Positions 25,526 through 34,274 of a DNA stretch of 64,000 nt are shown here, piece by piece. The stretch lies in NCBI RefSeq assembly GCF_020400605.1, contig NZ_JAINRD010000021.1, positions 118,609 to 182,608 of the forward strand, in the 5' to 3' direction. The notes beneath the pieces are model-generated. The model was not told the origin of the DNA, ran no database searches, and was given only the letters and a program-made list of their open reading frames with translations. The translations under genes were made by a program, and so were the position numbers. Position 1 is the first letter of the stretch; each line of letters opens with the position of its first letter. Source of the DNA: Streptomyces aculeolatus (lineage in GTDB: Bacteria; Actinomycetota; Actinomycetes; Streptomycetales; Streptomycetaceae).

Positions 25526-26197
25526 TCAGGCCTCCGCCGCCTGCATCTCCCACACCAGGACCTCCGCCGCCCCCTCCGCGGTCAGGTCGAGCCCCTCGCA
25601 GCCCGCGATGCGCACCGCGTCGCCCGGCTCCGCCGCCGGGGACTCGCCGCCGACGCGCACCGCGCCGCGGACGACGTGGACGTAGACCCACGGGGCGTCC
25701 GGCAGCGCCGTGCGCTCGCCCGCGCGCAGCCGGCGCACGTGCAGCACCGACGCGGCCCGCTCGACGGCCAGCGGCGTGCCGTCGGCGATGCCGCGGACCA
25801 CCTCGTACGAGGGGTCCCCGCCCGGGGCCGCGGGCATCAGCCACATCTGCAGGAACGCCAGCGGCGCCGGGCCCCCGTTGCGTTCCACGTGCCGGATGCC
25901 CGTGCCCGCGGACAGCAGGGCGACGTCCCCGGGGCGGACGGTCCCGGTGCGGCCGGCGGAGTCCTCGTGGGTCAGCTCGCCGTCGAGGACCCAGGTGACG
26001 ATCTCCATGTCGCGGTGCGGGTGTTCGGCGAAGCCCGCGCCCGGTGCCAGCCGCTCCTCGTTGCACGCGACGAGCGGGCCGAAGCGCACGTTCTCCGGGT
26101 CGTAGAAGCCGCCGAAGGAGAACGCGTGCAGCGTCTCGATCCCCGCCTGCGCGTCCCCGCCGCGGTAGCGCCCCCGCGCCCGCCGTAGCTGAATCAC
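25526..26197 (-). CDS. Pirin-family bicupin
   Basis: A 223-aa cytoplasmic bicupin. The N-terminal cupin carries the pirin metal site: EHPHRDMEI supplies two His and GIRHVERN supplies His and Glu. The second cupin (about 145-220, GERTALPDAPWVYVHVVRGA) is shorter, as in the family. Bacterial pirins are described as quercetinases or as modulators of central metabolism; which applies here is not known. The start at the GTG 26197 gives the normal length; the frame continues upstream without a stop but lacks pirin homology there. It is divergent from fasR, with 79 bases between starts. Confidence 0.85.
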   Translation of the reverse strand: MIQLRRARGRYRGGDAQAGIETLHAFSFGGFYDPENVRFGPLVACNEERLAPGAGFAEHPHRDMEIVTWVLDGELTHEDSAGRTGTVRPGDVALLSAGTGIRHVERNGGPAPLAFLQMWLMPAAPGGDPSYEVVRGIADGTPLAVERAASVLHVRRLRAGERTALPDAPWVYVHVVRGAVRVGGESPAAEPGDAVRIAGCEGLDLTAEGAAEVLVWEMQAAEA

Positions 26198-26276
26198 CCC
26201 GCCACCGTACGCCCCGGAAGACGGCCGCCGGACGCCTCTTTCGTCCGACGCGACCCGGATAGGGCAGGCTAGACCC

Positions 26277-27491
26277 GTGCCTGAACCGACCGAGACACCC
26301 GAGCCGCCCGATCGCGACGCCGCCCGGTTGCAGCATCCGCACGCCGCGACCCTGCGCCGGCTGGAGAAGTCGTCCGGGGAACTCGCCGCCGGCGCCATCG
26401 CCCGTATGGATGAGCAGCTGCCCTGGTACCGGGCCATGCCCCCGGAGCACCGCTCGTGGATCGGGCTGGTGGCGCAGGCGGGCATCGCGGCGTTCACGGA
26501 GTGGTTCCGGCACCCCGAGACGCCGCAGGCCATCTCCACCGACGTGTTCGGCACGGCGCCGCGCGAGCTGACCCGGGCGATCACGCTGCGGCAGACGGTG
26601 GAGATGGTGCGTACGACGATCGAGGTGATGGAGTCCGCGATCGAGGACGTCGCCGCGCCCGGCGACGAGTCCGCGCTGCGCGAGGCCCTGCTCGTCTACG
26701 CCCGCGAGATCGCCTTCGCCACCGCCCAGGTCTACGCGCAGGCGGCCGAGGCCCGCGGCGCCTGGGACGCCCGGCTGGAGTCGCTGGTGGTCAACGCGGT
26801 GCTCTCCGGCGAGGCCGACGAGGGCGCGGTGTCCCGCGCGGCGGCGCTCGGCTGGAGTTCGCCGGAGCACGTGTGCGTGGTGCTGGGCACCGCGCCGGAC
26901 GGCGACAGCGAGCTGACCGTGGAGGCGATCCGCCGGGCCGCGCGGCACGCGAAGCTCCAGGTGCTGACCGGGGTGCTGGGCAGCCGGCTCGTGGTCATCG
27001 CGGGCGGCAGCGCGGAGCCGCTGAAGGCGGCGAAGGCGCTGATCGGCCCGTTCGCGCAGGGGCCGGTGGTGGCGGGCCCCGTGGTGGGCGACCTGCTGGC
27101 CGCGACGCGCTCGGCACAGGCGGCGGCCGCCGGGCTGAAGGCGTGCTCGGCCTGGGAGGACGCGCCGCGGCCCGTGCTGGCGGACGACCTGCTGCCGGAG
27201 CGCGCGATCGCCGGGGATCCGGCGGCGCGCGAGCAGCTGGTGGAGGAGATCTACAGTCCTCTCGCGGAGGCCGGCTCGGCGCTCCTGGAGACGCTGAGCG
27301 TGTATCTGGAGCAGGCCTCGAGCCTCGAGGGCGCCGCGCGGATGTTGTTCGTTCACCCCAACACCGTTCGCTACCGGCTGCGACGTGTGACCGATGTCAC
27401 GGGCTGGTCCCCGTCCGATGTCCGTTCGGCGTTTACTCTGCGTATCGCACTGATCCTCGGCCGACTGACCGAGACGGAACCCCAGCCCTAG
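26277..27491 (+). CDS. fasR: PucR-type transcriptional activator of fatty-acid synthesis
   Basis: A 404-aa regulator placed directly upstream of fabD-fabH-acpP-fabF. In Streptomyces coelicolor the gene in this position, FasR, binds the fabD promoter and activates the operon. The N-terminal two thirds form the sensory region with a GGDEF-like PucR fold; the C-terminal helix-turn-helix is at about 345-398 (LEGAARMLFVHPNTVRYRLR, then RVTDVTGWSPSDVRSAF), the hallmark of the PucR/CdaR class. The GTG start at 26277 has no clear ribosome binding site and may be leaderless. It ends 89 bases before fabD, and the inverted repeat at 27494-27514 lies right after its stop. Confidence 0.92.
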   Translation: MPEPTETPEPPDRDAARLQHPHAATLRRLEKSSGELAAGAIARMDEQLPWYRAMPPEHRSWIGLVAQAGIAAFTEWFRHPETPQAISTDVFGTAPRELTRAITLRQTVEMVRTTIEVMESAIEDVAAPGDESALREALLVYAREIAFATAQVYAQAAEARGAWDARLESLVVNAVLSGEADEGAVSRAAALGWSSPEHVCVVLGTAPDGDSELTVEAIRRAARHAKLQVLTGVLGSRLVVIAGGSAEPLKAAKALIGPFAQGPVVAGPVVGDLLAATRSAQAAAAGLKACSAWEDAPRPVLADDLLPERAIAGDPAAREQLVEEIYSPLAEAGSALLETLSVYLEQASSLEGAARMLFVHPNTVRYRLRRVTDVTGWSPSDVRSAFTLRIALILGRLTETEPQP

Positions 27492-27493
27492 TC

Positions 27494-27514
27494 ATTTGTT
27501 CGGACTCAACAAAT
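27494..27514. promoter_or_regulatory. FasR operator candidate before fabD
   Basis: ATTTGTT at 27494-27500 and AACAAAT at 27508-27514 form a perfect 7-bp inverted repeat around seven bases. It is AT-rich against a GC-rich background, begins two bases past the fasR stop and lies 67 bases upstream of the fabD start, where an activator would be expected to bind. Assignment to FasR is inferred from position. Confidence 0.6.
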
Positions 27515-27580
27515 CCCTCCGGTGTTCTTCGTCCCCGTCCCCACGGGCGGCGGACACCCCCGACAAGAGAAGGTTGAAGG

Positions 27581-28549
27581 GTGCTCGTACTCGTAGCTCC
27601 CGGCCAGGGCGCCCAGTCGCCCGGCTTCCTCACCCCCTGGCTCGACCTGCCCGGCGTCGCCGAGCGGCTGTCGGCCTGGTCGGACGTCGCCGGGCTCGAC
27701 CTGGTCCGCGCCGGCACCGAGGCGGACGAGGACGAGATCCGCGACACCGCGGTGGCGCAGCCGCTGCTGGTCGCCGCCGGCCTCGTCAGTGCGTACGCGC
27801 TCTTCGAAGGCCCCGGGCCGCTGCGCCGCGACGTCGGCATGGTCGCGGGCCACAGCGTGGGCGAGCTGACCGCCGCGGCGCTCGCCGGGGTGATCACCGA
27901 TGAGGAGGCCATCGCGCTGGTCCGGGCCAGGGGCCTGGCCATGGCGAAGGCCGCCGCCGTCACCGAGACCGGCATGGCCGCGATCCTCGGCGGCGAGCAG
28001 GACACGGTCCTCGCGCACCTGGACCGCCTGGGCCTGACCCCCGCCAACGTCAACGGCGCCGGCCAGATCGTCGCCGCCGGCACCGCCGCGCAGCTCGCGG
28101 AGCTGGCCGCCGACAAGCCCGAGGGCACCCGGCGCGTCGTCCCGCTGAAGGTCGCCGGCGCCTTCCACACCGAGCACATGAAGCCCGCGGTGGCCGCGCT
28201 GGCCGCGGAGACCGCCCGGCTCACCCCCGCCGACCCGCGGATTCCGTACGTGTCCAACGGCGACGGCAGCGTCGTCACGACGGGCACCGGGATCGTCGAG
28301 CGCCTGGTCGCGCAGGTCGCCAGCCCGGTGCGCTGGGACGCCTGCATGGAGACCTTCGCGGCGCACGGCGCGACCGCAGTGGTGGAGGCCGCCCCGGGCG
28401 GCACGCTCACCGGGCTCGCCAAGCGCGCGCTGAAGGGCGTGCGGGCGGTGCCGGTGAAGACCCCCGAGGACATCGAGAAGGCCCGCGCCGCCGTCGCCGA
28501 GACGGCCGCAGAGACGGCCGCCCCCACGGCCGCGGAGGAGAGCGCATGA
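27581..28549 (+). CDS. fabD: Malonyl-CoA:ACP malonyltransferase
   Basis: A 322-aa type II fatty-acid synthase enzyme moving malonyl from CoA to the ACP encoded two genes downstream. The active-site Ser is in GHSVGELTAAAL (about residue 91), with the GQGAQSPG oxyanion segment near the N terminus and the His in AGAFHTEHM. GTG start with GAAGG just upstream. The TGA overlaps the fabH ATG (ATGA), so translation is coupled. The same malonyltransferase often also serves type II polyketide synthases in streptomycetes. Confidence 0.95.
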   Translation: MLVLVAPGQGAQSPGFLTPWLDLPGVAERLSAWSDVAGLDLVRAGTEADEDEIRDTAVAQPLLVAAGLVSAYALFEGPGPLRRDVGMVAGHSVGELTAAALAGVITDEEAIALVRARGLAMAKAAAVTETGMAAILGGEQDTVLAHLDRLGLTPANVNGAGQIVAAGTAAQLAELAADKPEGTRRVVPLKVAGAFHTEHMKPAVAALAAETARLTPADPRIPYVSNGDGSVVTTGTGIVERLVAQVASPVRWDACMETFAAHGATAVVEAAPGGTLTGLAKRALKGVRAVPVKTPEDIEKARAAVAETAAETAAPTAAEESA

Positions 28550-29580
28550 CCGCGAAGATCCGCCCCACCAAGGGTGCTCCGTACGCCCGCATCATGGGCG
28601 TCGGCGGCTACCGCCCGACCCGCGTCGTGTCCAACGAGGAGATCCTCCAGTACATCGACTCCTCCGACGAGTGGATCCGCAGCCGCTCCGGCATCGCCAC
28701 CCGGCACTGGGCCGGCGAGGACGAGACCGTCGCGCAGATGTCCGTCGAGGCCGCCGGCAAGGCGCTCGCCGCGGCAGGCGTGACGGCGGAGCAGATCGAC
28801 GCCGTGATCATCTCGACCGTCTCGCACTTCATGCAGACCCCGTCGGTCGCCACCCAGATCGCGCACCTGCTGGGCGCCGGCAAGCCGGCCGCGTTCGACA
28901 TCTCCGCCGCCTGCGCCGGCTTCGGGTACGGGCTGACGCTGGCCAAGGGCCTGATCGTGGAGGGCAGCGCGGAGCACGTGCTCGTCGTCGGCGTCGAGCG
29001 GCTCTCGGACCTCACCGACAAGTCCGACCGGACCACCGCCTTCCTCTTCGGCGACGGCGCCGGCGCGGTCGTCGTCGGCCCCGCCGAGGAGCCGGGCATC
29101 GGCCCGACGGTGTGGGGCTCGGAGGGCGACAAGCACCAGACCATCAAGCAGACCGTGGGGTGGGACCGCTTCCGCATCGGCGACCTGGCGCAGCTGCCCC
29201 TGGACGAGAACGGCGACGTCAAGTTCCCGGCGCTCACCCAGGAGGGCCAGACGGTCTTCCGCTGGGCGGTCTACGAGATGGCCAAGGTCGCCCAGGAGGC
29301 CCTGGACGCCGCCGGCATCACGCCGGACGAGCTGGACGTCTTCATCCCGCACCAGGCCAACATGCGGATCATCGACTCGATGGTGAAGACCCTCAAGCTG
29401 CCGGAGCATGTCGCGGTCGCCCGCGACATCGAGACCACCGGCAACACCTCGGCCGCCTCCATCCCGCTGGCCATGGAGCGGATGCTGGCGACCGGGCAGG
29501 CGAAGAGCGGGGACACCGCCCTCGTCATCGGTTTCGGGGCCGGACTGGTCTACGCCGCCACGGTCGTGACCCTGCCCTGA
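28546..29580 (+). CDS. fabH: Beta-ketoacyl-ACP synthase III
   Basis: A 344-aa condensing enzyme that starts fatty-acid chains by joining an acyl-CoA primer with malonyl-ACP. The Cys-His-Asn triad is visible: Cys in DISAACAGFGYG (about 122), His in FIPHQANMRI and Asn in ETTGNTSAASIP. In streptomycetes FabH prefers branched primers such as isobutyryl-CoA, giving the iso/anteiso lipids typical of the genus; that specificity is family knowledge. It is coupled to fabD by a four-base overlap and followed after 85 bases by acpP. Confidence 0.95.
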   Translation: MTAKIRPTKGAPYARIMGVGGYRPTRVVSNEEILQYIDSSDEWIRSRSGIATRHWAGEDETVAQMSVEAAGKALAAAGVTAEQIDAVIISTVSHFMQTPSVATQIAHLLGAGKPAAFDISAACAGFGYGLTLAKGLIVEGSAEHVLVVGVERLSDLTDKSDRTTAFLFGDGAGAVVVGPAEEPGIGPTVWGSEGDKHQTIKQTVGWDRFRIGDLAQLPLDENGDVKFPALTQEGQTVFRWAVYEMAKVAQEALDAAGITPDELDVFIPHQANMRIIDSMVKTLKLPEHVAVARDIETTGNTSAASIPLAMERMLATGQAKSGDTALVIGFGAGLVYAATVVTLP

Positions 29581-29665
29581 CCCGCGGCCGGGCCGCGCCC
29601 GGCCGCCGTGCAGCTCACTCCCACCGAGAAGAACCCTCAAGGAACGGAAAGAAGGAGTCCCCAAG

Positions 29666-29914
29666 ATGGCCGCCACTCAGGAAGAGATCGTCGCCGGTCT
29701 CGCGGAGATCGTGAACGAGATCGCCGGCATCCCGGTCGAGGACGTCCAGCTGGACAAGTCGTTCACCGACGACCTGGACGTCGACTCGCTGTCCATGGTC
29801 GAGGTCGTCGTCGCCGCCGAGGAGCGCTTCGACGTCAAGATCCCGGACGACGACGTCAAGCAGCTCAGGACCGTCGGTGACGCCACCGACTACATCCTCA
29901 AGCACCAGGGCTGA
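29666..29914 (+). CDS. acpP: Acyl carrier protein of fatty-acid synthesis
   Basis: An 82-aa acidic carrier protein. The phosphopantetheine attachment Ser lies in DVDSLSMVEVV near residue 40, and the helix 3 region DDDVKQLRTVGDATDYI is standard. AAGGAG sits about nine bases before the ATG. It carries the growing chain between FabD, FabH and FabF. A phosphopantetheinyl transferase is not encoded in the window. Confidence 0.95.
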   Translation: MAATQEEIVAGLAEIVNEIAGIPVEDVQLDKSFTDDLDVDSLSMVEVVVAAEERFDVKIPDDDVKQLRTVGDATDYILKHQG

Positions 29915-30010
29915 CCGACCGGCTCGCCCGCTGTCGCCACCTGCTCCCCCGCGCCCCCGGGCGCGGGCGGCGGCCCGCGGTGGCGCCGTGGAAACACCTC
30001 AACCTTCGGA

Positions 30011-31288
30011 GTGAGCATCGACGTGAACGCGACCGATCGCACCGTGGTCGTCACCGGAATCGGCGCCACCACACCGCTGGGTGGCGACAGCGCATCCACC
30101 TGGGACGGCCTGGTGGCCGGCCGTTCCGGCATCGCGGAACTGGACCACGAGTGGGCCGCGGACCTGCCCGTGCACTTCGCCGGCGAGGTCGCCGTGGAGC
30201 CCACCGAGACCATCCCCCGGCCGCAGGCCCGCAAGCTGGACAGGGCGGCGCAGTTCGCGCTGGTCGCCACCCGGGAGGCGTGGGCCGACGCCGGGTTCAC
30301 CGCCAAGGCGGGCGAGGACGCCGCGGTCGACCCCGACCGCCTCGGCGCGGTCGTCGCCTCCGGCATCGGCGGCGTGACGACCCTGCTGGAGCAGTACGAC
30401 AACCTCCGGGACAAGGGCGCCCGGCGCGTGTCGCCGCACACGGTGCCGATGCTCATGCCCAACAGCCCGGCGGCCAACGTCGGCCTGCAGATCAACGCGC
30501 GGGCCGGCGTGCACACGCCGGTCAGCGCCTGCGCCTCCGGCGGGGAGGCGATCGGGTACGCGGTGGAGATGATCCGCACCGGCCGCGCCGACGTCGTCGT
30601 GGCCGGCGGCACGGAGGCGGCGATCCACCCGCTGCCCATCGCGGCGTTCGCCAACATGATGGCGATGTCGAAGAACAACGACGACCCGCAGGGCGCCTCC
30701 CGCCCGTACGACAAGGCCCGCGACGGCTTCGTGCTCGGCGAGGGCGCGGGCGTGCTGGTGCTGGAGTCCGCGGAGCACGCGCGGCGGCGCGGGGCGAAGG
30801 TCTACTGCGAGGCGGTGGGCCAGGGCCTGTCGGCGGACGCGCACCACATCGCGCAGCCGGAGCCCAGCGGGCGCGGCATCGCGGCGGCGCTGGAGAACCT
30901 GTTCGCGCACAACGACCTGACCCCCGCCGAGGTCGTCCACGTCAACGCGCACGCGACGTCGACCCCGCAGGGCGACGTGGCGGAGGTCAAGGCCATGGAG
31001 AAGGTCTTCGGCGACGACCTGCGGCACGTCCTCGTCTCCGGTACGAAGTCGATGACCGGCCATCTGCTGGGCGGCGCCGGCGGTATCGAGTCGGTGGCGT
31101 CGGTGCTGACCGTCAAGCACCGCGTGGCCCCGCCGACGATCAACGTGGACGACCTGGACGACGACATCGACCCGGAGCTGATCGCCGTGGAGGCGACGCC
31201 GCTGCCGAAGGACGGCCCGATCGTGGCGCTGAACAACTCGTTCGGCTTCGGCGGCCACAACGTGGTGCTGGCGTTCCGCTCGGTCTGA
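30011..31288 (+). CDS. fabF: Beta-ketoacyl-ACP synthase II
   Basis: A 425-aa elongating condensing enzyme. The catalytic triad is Cys in VSACASGGEA, His in VNAHATSTPQGD and His in TKSMTGHLLGGAGG; the C-terminal NNSFGFGGHN motif is also present. The listed GTG at 30011 could be replaced by the in-frame GTG at 30023, which has GGAG at a more usual distance. It is the last gene of the operon, followed by a strong hairpin. A single chain-length-factor-like partner is absent, which separates this cluster from aromatic polyketide synthases. Confidence 0.94.
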   Translation: MSIDVNATDRTVVVTGIGATTPLGGDSASTWDGLVAGRSGIAELDHEWAADLPVHFAGEVAVEPTETIPRPQARKLDRAAQFALVATREAWADAGFTAKAGEDAAVDPDRLGAVVASGIGGVTTLLEQYDNLRDKGARRVSPHTVPMLMPNSPAANVGLQINARAGVHTPVSACASGGEAIGYAVEMIRTGRADVVVAGGTEAAIHPLPIAAFANMMAMSKNNDDPQGASRPYDKARDGFVLGEGAGVLVLESAEHARRRGAKVYCEAVGQGLSADAHHIAQPEPSGRGIAAALENLFAHNDLTPAEVVHVNAHATSTPQGDVAEVKAMEKVFGDDLRHVLVSGTKSMTGHLLGGAGGIESVASVLTVKHRVAPPTINVDDLDDDIDPELIAVEATPLPKDGPIVALNNSFGFGGHNVVLAFRSV

Positions 31289-31321
31289 CGCCGCGGTCCG
31301 GCACCGCACGCAGCGCACGTA

Positions 31322-31355
31322 CCGCCCCGGCGGGCCCGACGGCCCGCCGGGGCGG
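31322..31355. terminator. Bidirectional hairpin terminator after fabF
   Basis: CCGCCCCGGCGGGCC at 31322-31336 pairs perfectly with 31341-31355 around a four-base loop, a 15-bp stem. It lies between the convergent fabF (stop 31288) and DUF3145 (stop 31386) genes and can end both transcripts. Confidence 0.85.
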
Positions 31356-31385
31356 ACCACTTGGTGCGGCGGGTGGGCGGCGGGG

Positions 31386-31880
31386 TCAGACGACCTGGTG
31401 CAGCCAGCGGACCGGGGCGCCCTCGCCGGCGTAGCGGAACGGTTCCAGCTCGTCGTCCCACGGCTTGCCCAGCAGCTTGGCGATCTCCGCTTCCAGGTGC
31501 GTCTCGCCGCGCTGCGCGCGCGTCAGCGCGGCGCGCAGCCGGTCCTCGGGGATGAGGATGTCGCCGTGCACGCCGGTGACGGCGTGGAAGATGCCGAGGT
31601 CGGGGGTGGAGCTGTAGCGCTCGCCCTCCGCGGTGGCGTACGGCTCGGCGGTGACCTCGAAGCGCAGCAGGTGCCAGCCGCGCAGCGCGGAGGCCAGGCG
31701 GGAGGCGGTGTCGGGCTCGCCCTGCCAGGAGAACTCCGCGCGCCACGTGCCGGGAGAGGCGGGCTGCGGGATCCAGTCGAGGCTGATCCGGCCGCCGAGG
31801 ACGCCGGCGACCGCCCACTCGATGTGCGGGCAGAGTGCCCGCGGGGCAGAGTGGACGAACAGAACTCCACGTGTCGTCAC
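31386..31880 (-). CDS. DUF3145 family protein
   Basis: A 164-aa protein of the actinobacterial DUF3145 family, which typically lies beside the fab operon as here. Recognisable stretches are TRGVLFVHSAPRALCPHIEW at the start, GWHLLRFEVTAEP in the middle and FRYAGEGAPVRWLHQVV at the end. The GTG at 31880 with GGAGG eight bases upstream is chosen over longer in-frame starts up to 32057. Its role is unknown; conserved synteny suggests a link with lipid metabolism, but that is inference. It converges with fabF. Confidence 0.88.
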   Translation of the reverse strand: MTTRGVLFVHSAPRALCPHIEWAVAGVLGGRISLDWIPQPASPGTWRAEFSWQGEPDTASRLASALRGWHLLRFEVTAEPYATAEGERYSSTPDLGIFHAVTGVHGDILIPEDRLRAALTRAQRGETHLEAEIAKLLGKPWDDELEPFRYAGEGAPVRWLHQVV

Positions 31881-32106
31881 CGGGGGCCTCCATCCGCGGG
31901 CTCGAAGTTGCCTAGAGTAAACACCACGGGTCGCCTTTCCGGGTAAACAGGACACTCCGTCACCGGGTGCTGTCCCGCCGCGATACGGCCCGTTGAGCAC
32001 CAGCCAAGCTACCGTGCCGCCGCACCCCGCGCGTGCCGTACGGTCGGTCCTGGGCATGCTGACCTACGTTCGGAGGAGGACCTCGGGGGCGGGAGGGAGC
32101 GCAGGG

Positions 32107-33030
32107 ATGCGCACAGGCACGGCACTCGTCTGCACGGGGGCTGCCGCGTTGTCACTTGTCCTCGCCGGCTGCACCGGCGAGGGTGCGACACAGGGGAAAG
32201 ACAGGGGATCTGCCGCGCCGTCAGGCGGCGCGGAGGGCGCCGGGGATGCCGGGGACGGAAGCGCGCGGCCGGAGCGGGCCCGGGCGGCGCCGCGGCCGCC
32301 GGCGTCCGTCGCGGCGCTCGGCGACTCCATCACGCGCGGCTTCCACGCCTGCGAGCCGCTGTCCGACTGCCCGGAGAAGTCCTGGTCGACGGGCGACTCG
32401 AAGGACGTGGACAGCCTCGCGCAGCGTTTACTGGACAAGCCGTCGGGGCACACGTGGAATTTCGCCCGTTCGGGCGCGCAAGTGGCGGACCTGCCCGTCC
32501 AGACGGGCGAGGCGATCGCCCGCCAGCCCGGTCTCGTGACGATACTCATCGGCGCCAACGACGCCTGCACGGACAGCGCGGCCGGCATGACGCCGGTGGC
32601 GGACTTCCGCACGGCGGTGGCGGACTCGCTGGACCGGCTGGAGGCCGACCTGCCGCGGACGCAGGTGTACGTCTCCAGCGTGCCGAGCCTCATGCGGCTG
32701 TGGGAGGTGGGCCGGGGCAGCGTGCTGACGCGGCAGATATGGTCGCTGGGCGTCTGCCAGTCGATGCTGGCGGAGCCCTCGGACCTGGGCGCGTCGGCGA
32801 CCGGGCGGCGCGAGGAGGTGCAGGACCGGGTGGTGGAGTTCAACGCGGTGCTCCAGGAGGAGTGCGGGGAGCACCCGTTGTGCGTGTACGACGACGGGGC
32901 CGCGTTCCAGTACGCCTTCACCGGCGACCACCTGAGCCGCTGGGACTCCTTCCACCCGGACGAGGACGGCCAGAACGTCCTGGCGCGGATCGCGTACGAC
33001 AAGCTCCGCGCGGCCCGTGAGGAGGGCTAG
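32107..33030 (+). CDS. SGNH/GDSL-family hydrolase lipoprotein
   Basis: A 307-aa exported serine esterase-like enzyme. The lipoprotein signal ends in LVLAGC (Cys near residue 22), followed by a 35-residue Gly/Ala-rich linker. The SGNH blocks are present: GDSITRG with the nucleophilic Ser (block I), GANDA (block III) and the catalytic Asp/His pair in DSFHPDEDG (block V). The ATG at 32107 with GGGAGG upstream is preferred to an in-frame start at 31993. Family members deacetylate or de-esterify glycans and lipids; the substrate is unknown. It is transcribed divergently from the DUF3145 gene, followed 46 bases later by galM. Confidence 0.85.
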   Translation: MRTGTALVCTGAAALSLVLAGCTGEGATQGKDRGSAAPSGGAEGAGDAGDGSARPERARAAPRPPASVAALGDSITRGFHACEPLSDCPEKSWSTGDSKDVDSLAQRLLDKPSGHTWNFARSGAQVADLPVQTGEAIARQPGLVTILIGANDACTDSAAGMTPVADFRTAVADSLDRLEADLPRTQVYVSSVPSLMRLWEVGRGSVLTRQIWSLGVCQSMLAEPSDLGASATGRREEVQDRVVEFNAVLQEECGEHPLCVYDDGAAFQYAFTGDHLSRWDSFHPDEDGQNVLARIAYDKLRAAREEG

Positions 33031-33063
33031 GCCCGGGGGCTCGGGCGGGGCCGGCGGGGCGCA

Positions 33064-33069
33064 TAGGGT
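33064..33069 (+). promoter_or_regulatory. Probable -10 element for leaderless galM
   Basis: TAGGGT lies six bases before the galM ATG, in exactly the arrangement seen before the LuxR gene at 6436. No ribosome binding site is present, so a leaderless transcript is likely. Confidence 0.4.
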
Positions 33070-33075
33070 CGTGCC

Positions 33076-34182
33076 ATGGCCGAGACCCCCCTGCCCCCGC
33101 CCGACGCCGTGCCGGCGCCGTCCGTGACCGCCGAGCCGTTCGGGAAGCTCGCCGACGGCACGCCCGTCGAGCGGTGGACGCTGGTCGCGGGCGGCACCCG
33201 GGTGCGGGTGCTGTCGTACGGCGGGATCGTGCAGTCCGTGGAGGTGCCGGACCGGGCCGGCCGGTACGCGAACGTGGCGCTGGGCCTGGCGACGCTGGAC
33301 GAGTACGTGGAGCACCCGGACCCGTACTTCGGCGCGCTCATCGGGCGGTACGCCAACCGCATCGCGGGCGCCTCGTTCGCCCTCGGCGACCGCACCCACG
33401 CGCTGCCCGCCAACGACGGCCCCAACTGCCTGCACGGCGGCGCCCGCGGCTTCGACAAGCGGGTGTGGGCCGCCGCCGAGGCGCCGGCCGCGCCGGGGGC
33501 CGCGGCGCTGCTGCTGTCGCGGACGAGCCCGGACGGCGAGGAGGGCTTCCCCGGCACGCTCGAGGTGCGGGCGACGTACACGGTGACCGCCGGGGGCGCG
33601 CTGCGCTTCGACTACGAGGCGACGACCGACGCGCCGACCGTGGTGAGCCTGACGAACCACACGTACGTCAACCTCGACGGCGAGGGCAGCGGCAGCATCG
33701 AGGACCACCGGCTGCGCATCGCCGCGAGCCGCTTCACCGTCAACGCGCCCACCTCGGCGCCGACCGGCGAGATCGCGGACGTGGCGGGCACGCCGTTCGA
33801 CTTCCGCACCACGCGCCCGGTGGGCGCCGAACTGCGCTCCGGGCACCCGCAGTTGCTGATCGGCCTCGGGTACGACCAGAACTTCGTGCTCGACAAGGGC
33901 GTCACCGCCGGACCCGAGCCGGTCGCCGAGGTGCACTCGCCGGCCTCGGGGCGGGCGCTGCGGGTGCTGACCACCGAGCCCGGGCTCCAGCTCTACACGG
34001 CGAACTTCGTCTTCCCGTCGTTCACCGGCCCGTCCGGGCGGGCGTACCGTCCCGGCGACGGACTCGCCCTGGAGACGCAGCACTTCGCCGACTCGCCCCA
34101 CCACCCGCACTTCCCCTCGACCGTGCTGCGGCCCGGCGAGGATTACCGTTCGGCCACGGTCTACGAGTTCGCCGTGCGCTGA
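33076..34182 (+). CDS. galM: Aldose 1-epimerase (mutarotase)
   Basis: A 368-aa GalM-fold enzyme interconverting alpha and beta anomers of hexoses. Signature segments are YANRIAG, NCLHGGARGFDKRVW with the first catalytic-site His, TNHTYVNLDGEG with the second His, and the catalytic Glu in ALETQHFADSPHHP. The GDQ-type core spans the whole length, with no signal peptide. It opens the sugar catabolic region: the next genes encode a sugar-acid dehydratase, a dehydrogenase and a monosaccharide ABC transporter, so it probably presents the right anomer to a sugar dehydrogenase. It lacks the IclR-type operator seen before the next gene. Confidence 0.9.
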   Translation: MAETPLPPPDAVPAPSVTAEPFGKLADGTPVERWTLVAGGTRVRVLSYGGIVQSVEVPDRAGRYANVALGLATLDEYVEHPDPYFGALIGRYANRIAGASFALGDRTHALPANDGPNCLHGGARGFDKRVWAAAEAPAAPGAAALLLSRTSPDGEEGFPGTLEVRATYTVTAGGALRFDYEATTDAPTVVSLTNHTYVNLDGEGSGSIEDHRLRIAASRFTVNAPTSAPTGEIADVAGTPFDFRTTRPVGAELRSGHPQLLIGLGYDQNFVLDKGVTAGPEPVAEVHSPASGRALRVLTTEPGLQLYTANFVFPSFTGPSGRAYRPGDGLALETQHFADSPHHPHFPSTVLRPGEDYRSATVYEFAVR

Positions 34183-34223
34183 CCGTTGACAGCCGCCGCC
34201 GGCCTCCTTACCGTCTGGCCTGG

Positions 34224-34251
34224 ATTTCGAACGCCTGACGAAATTTCGAAC
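34224..34251 (+). promoter_or_regulatory. IclR-type operator candidate, site 1
   Basis: ATTTCGAAC at 34224-34232 is repeated exactly at 34243-34251 (19-bp period). Within it, ATTTCG and CGAAAT (34239-34244) also form a perfect inverted repeat around nine bases. It ends 23 bases before the dehydratase start. Matching elements occur at 36476-36503 and, upstream of the IclR gene, at 48114-48141. Confidence 0.6.
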
Positions 34252-34274
34252 ACGGTGAAGGAGAGCCACCAGTC

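Noticed and set aside
27581..31288. Possible type II polyketide synthase cluster
   Set aside because: Ketosynthase, malonyltransferase, KASIII and ACP genes occur in the standard fatty-acid order behind fasR, without a chain-length factor, cyclase or tailoring genes.
33076..34182. galM and galE as parts of one Leloir pathway
   Set aside because: They are 16 kb apart in different contexts and no galK or galT gene is in the window.
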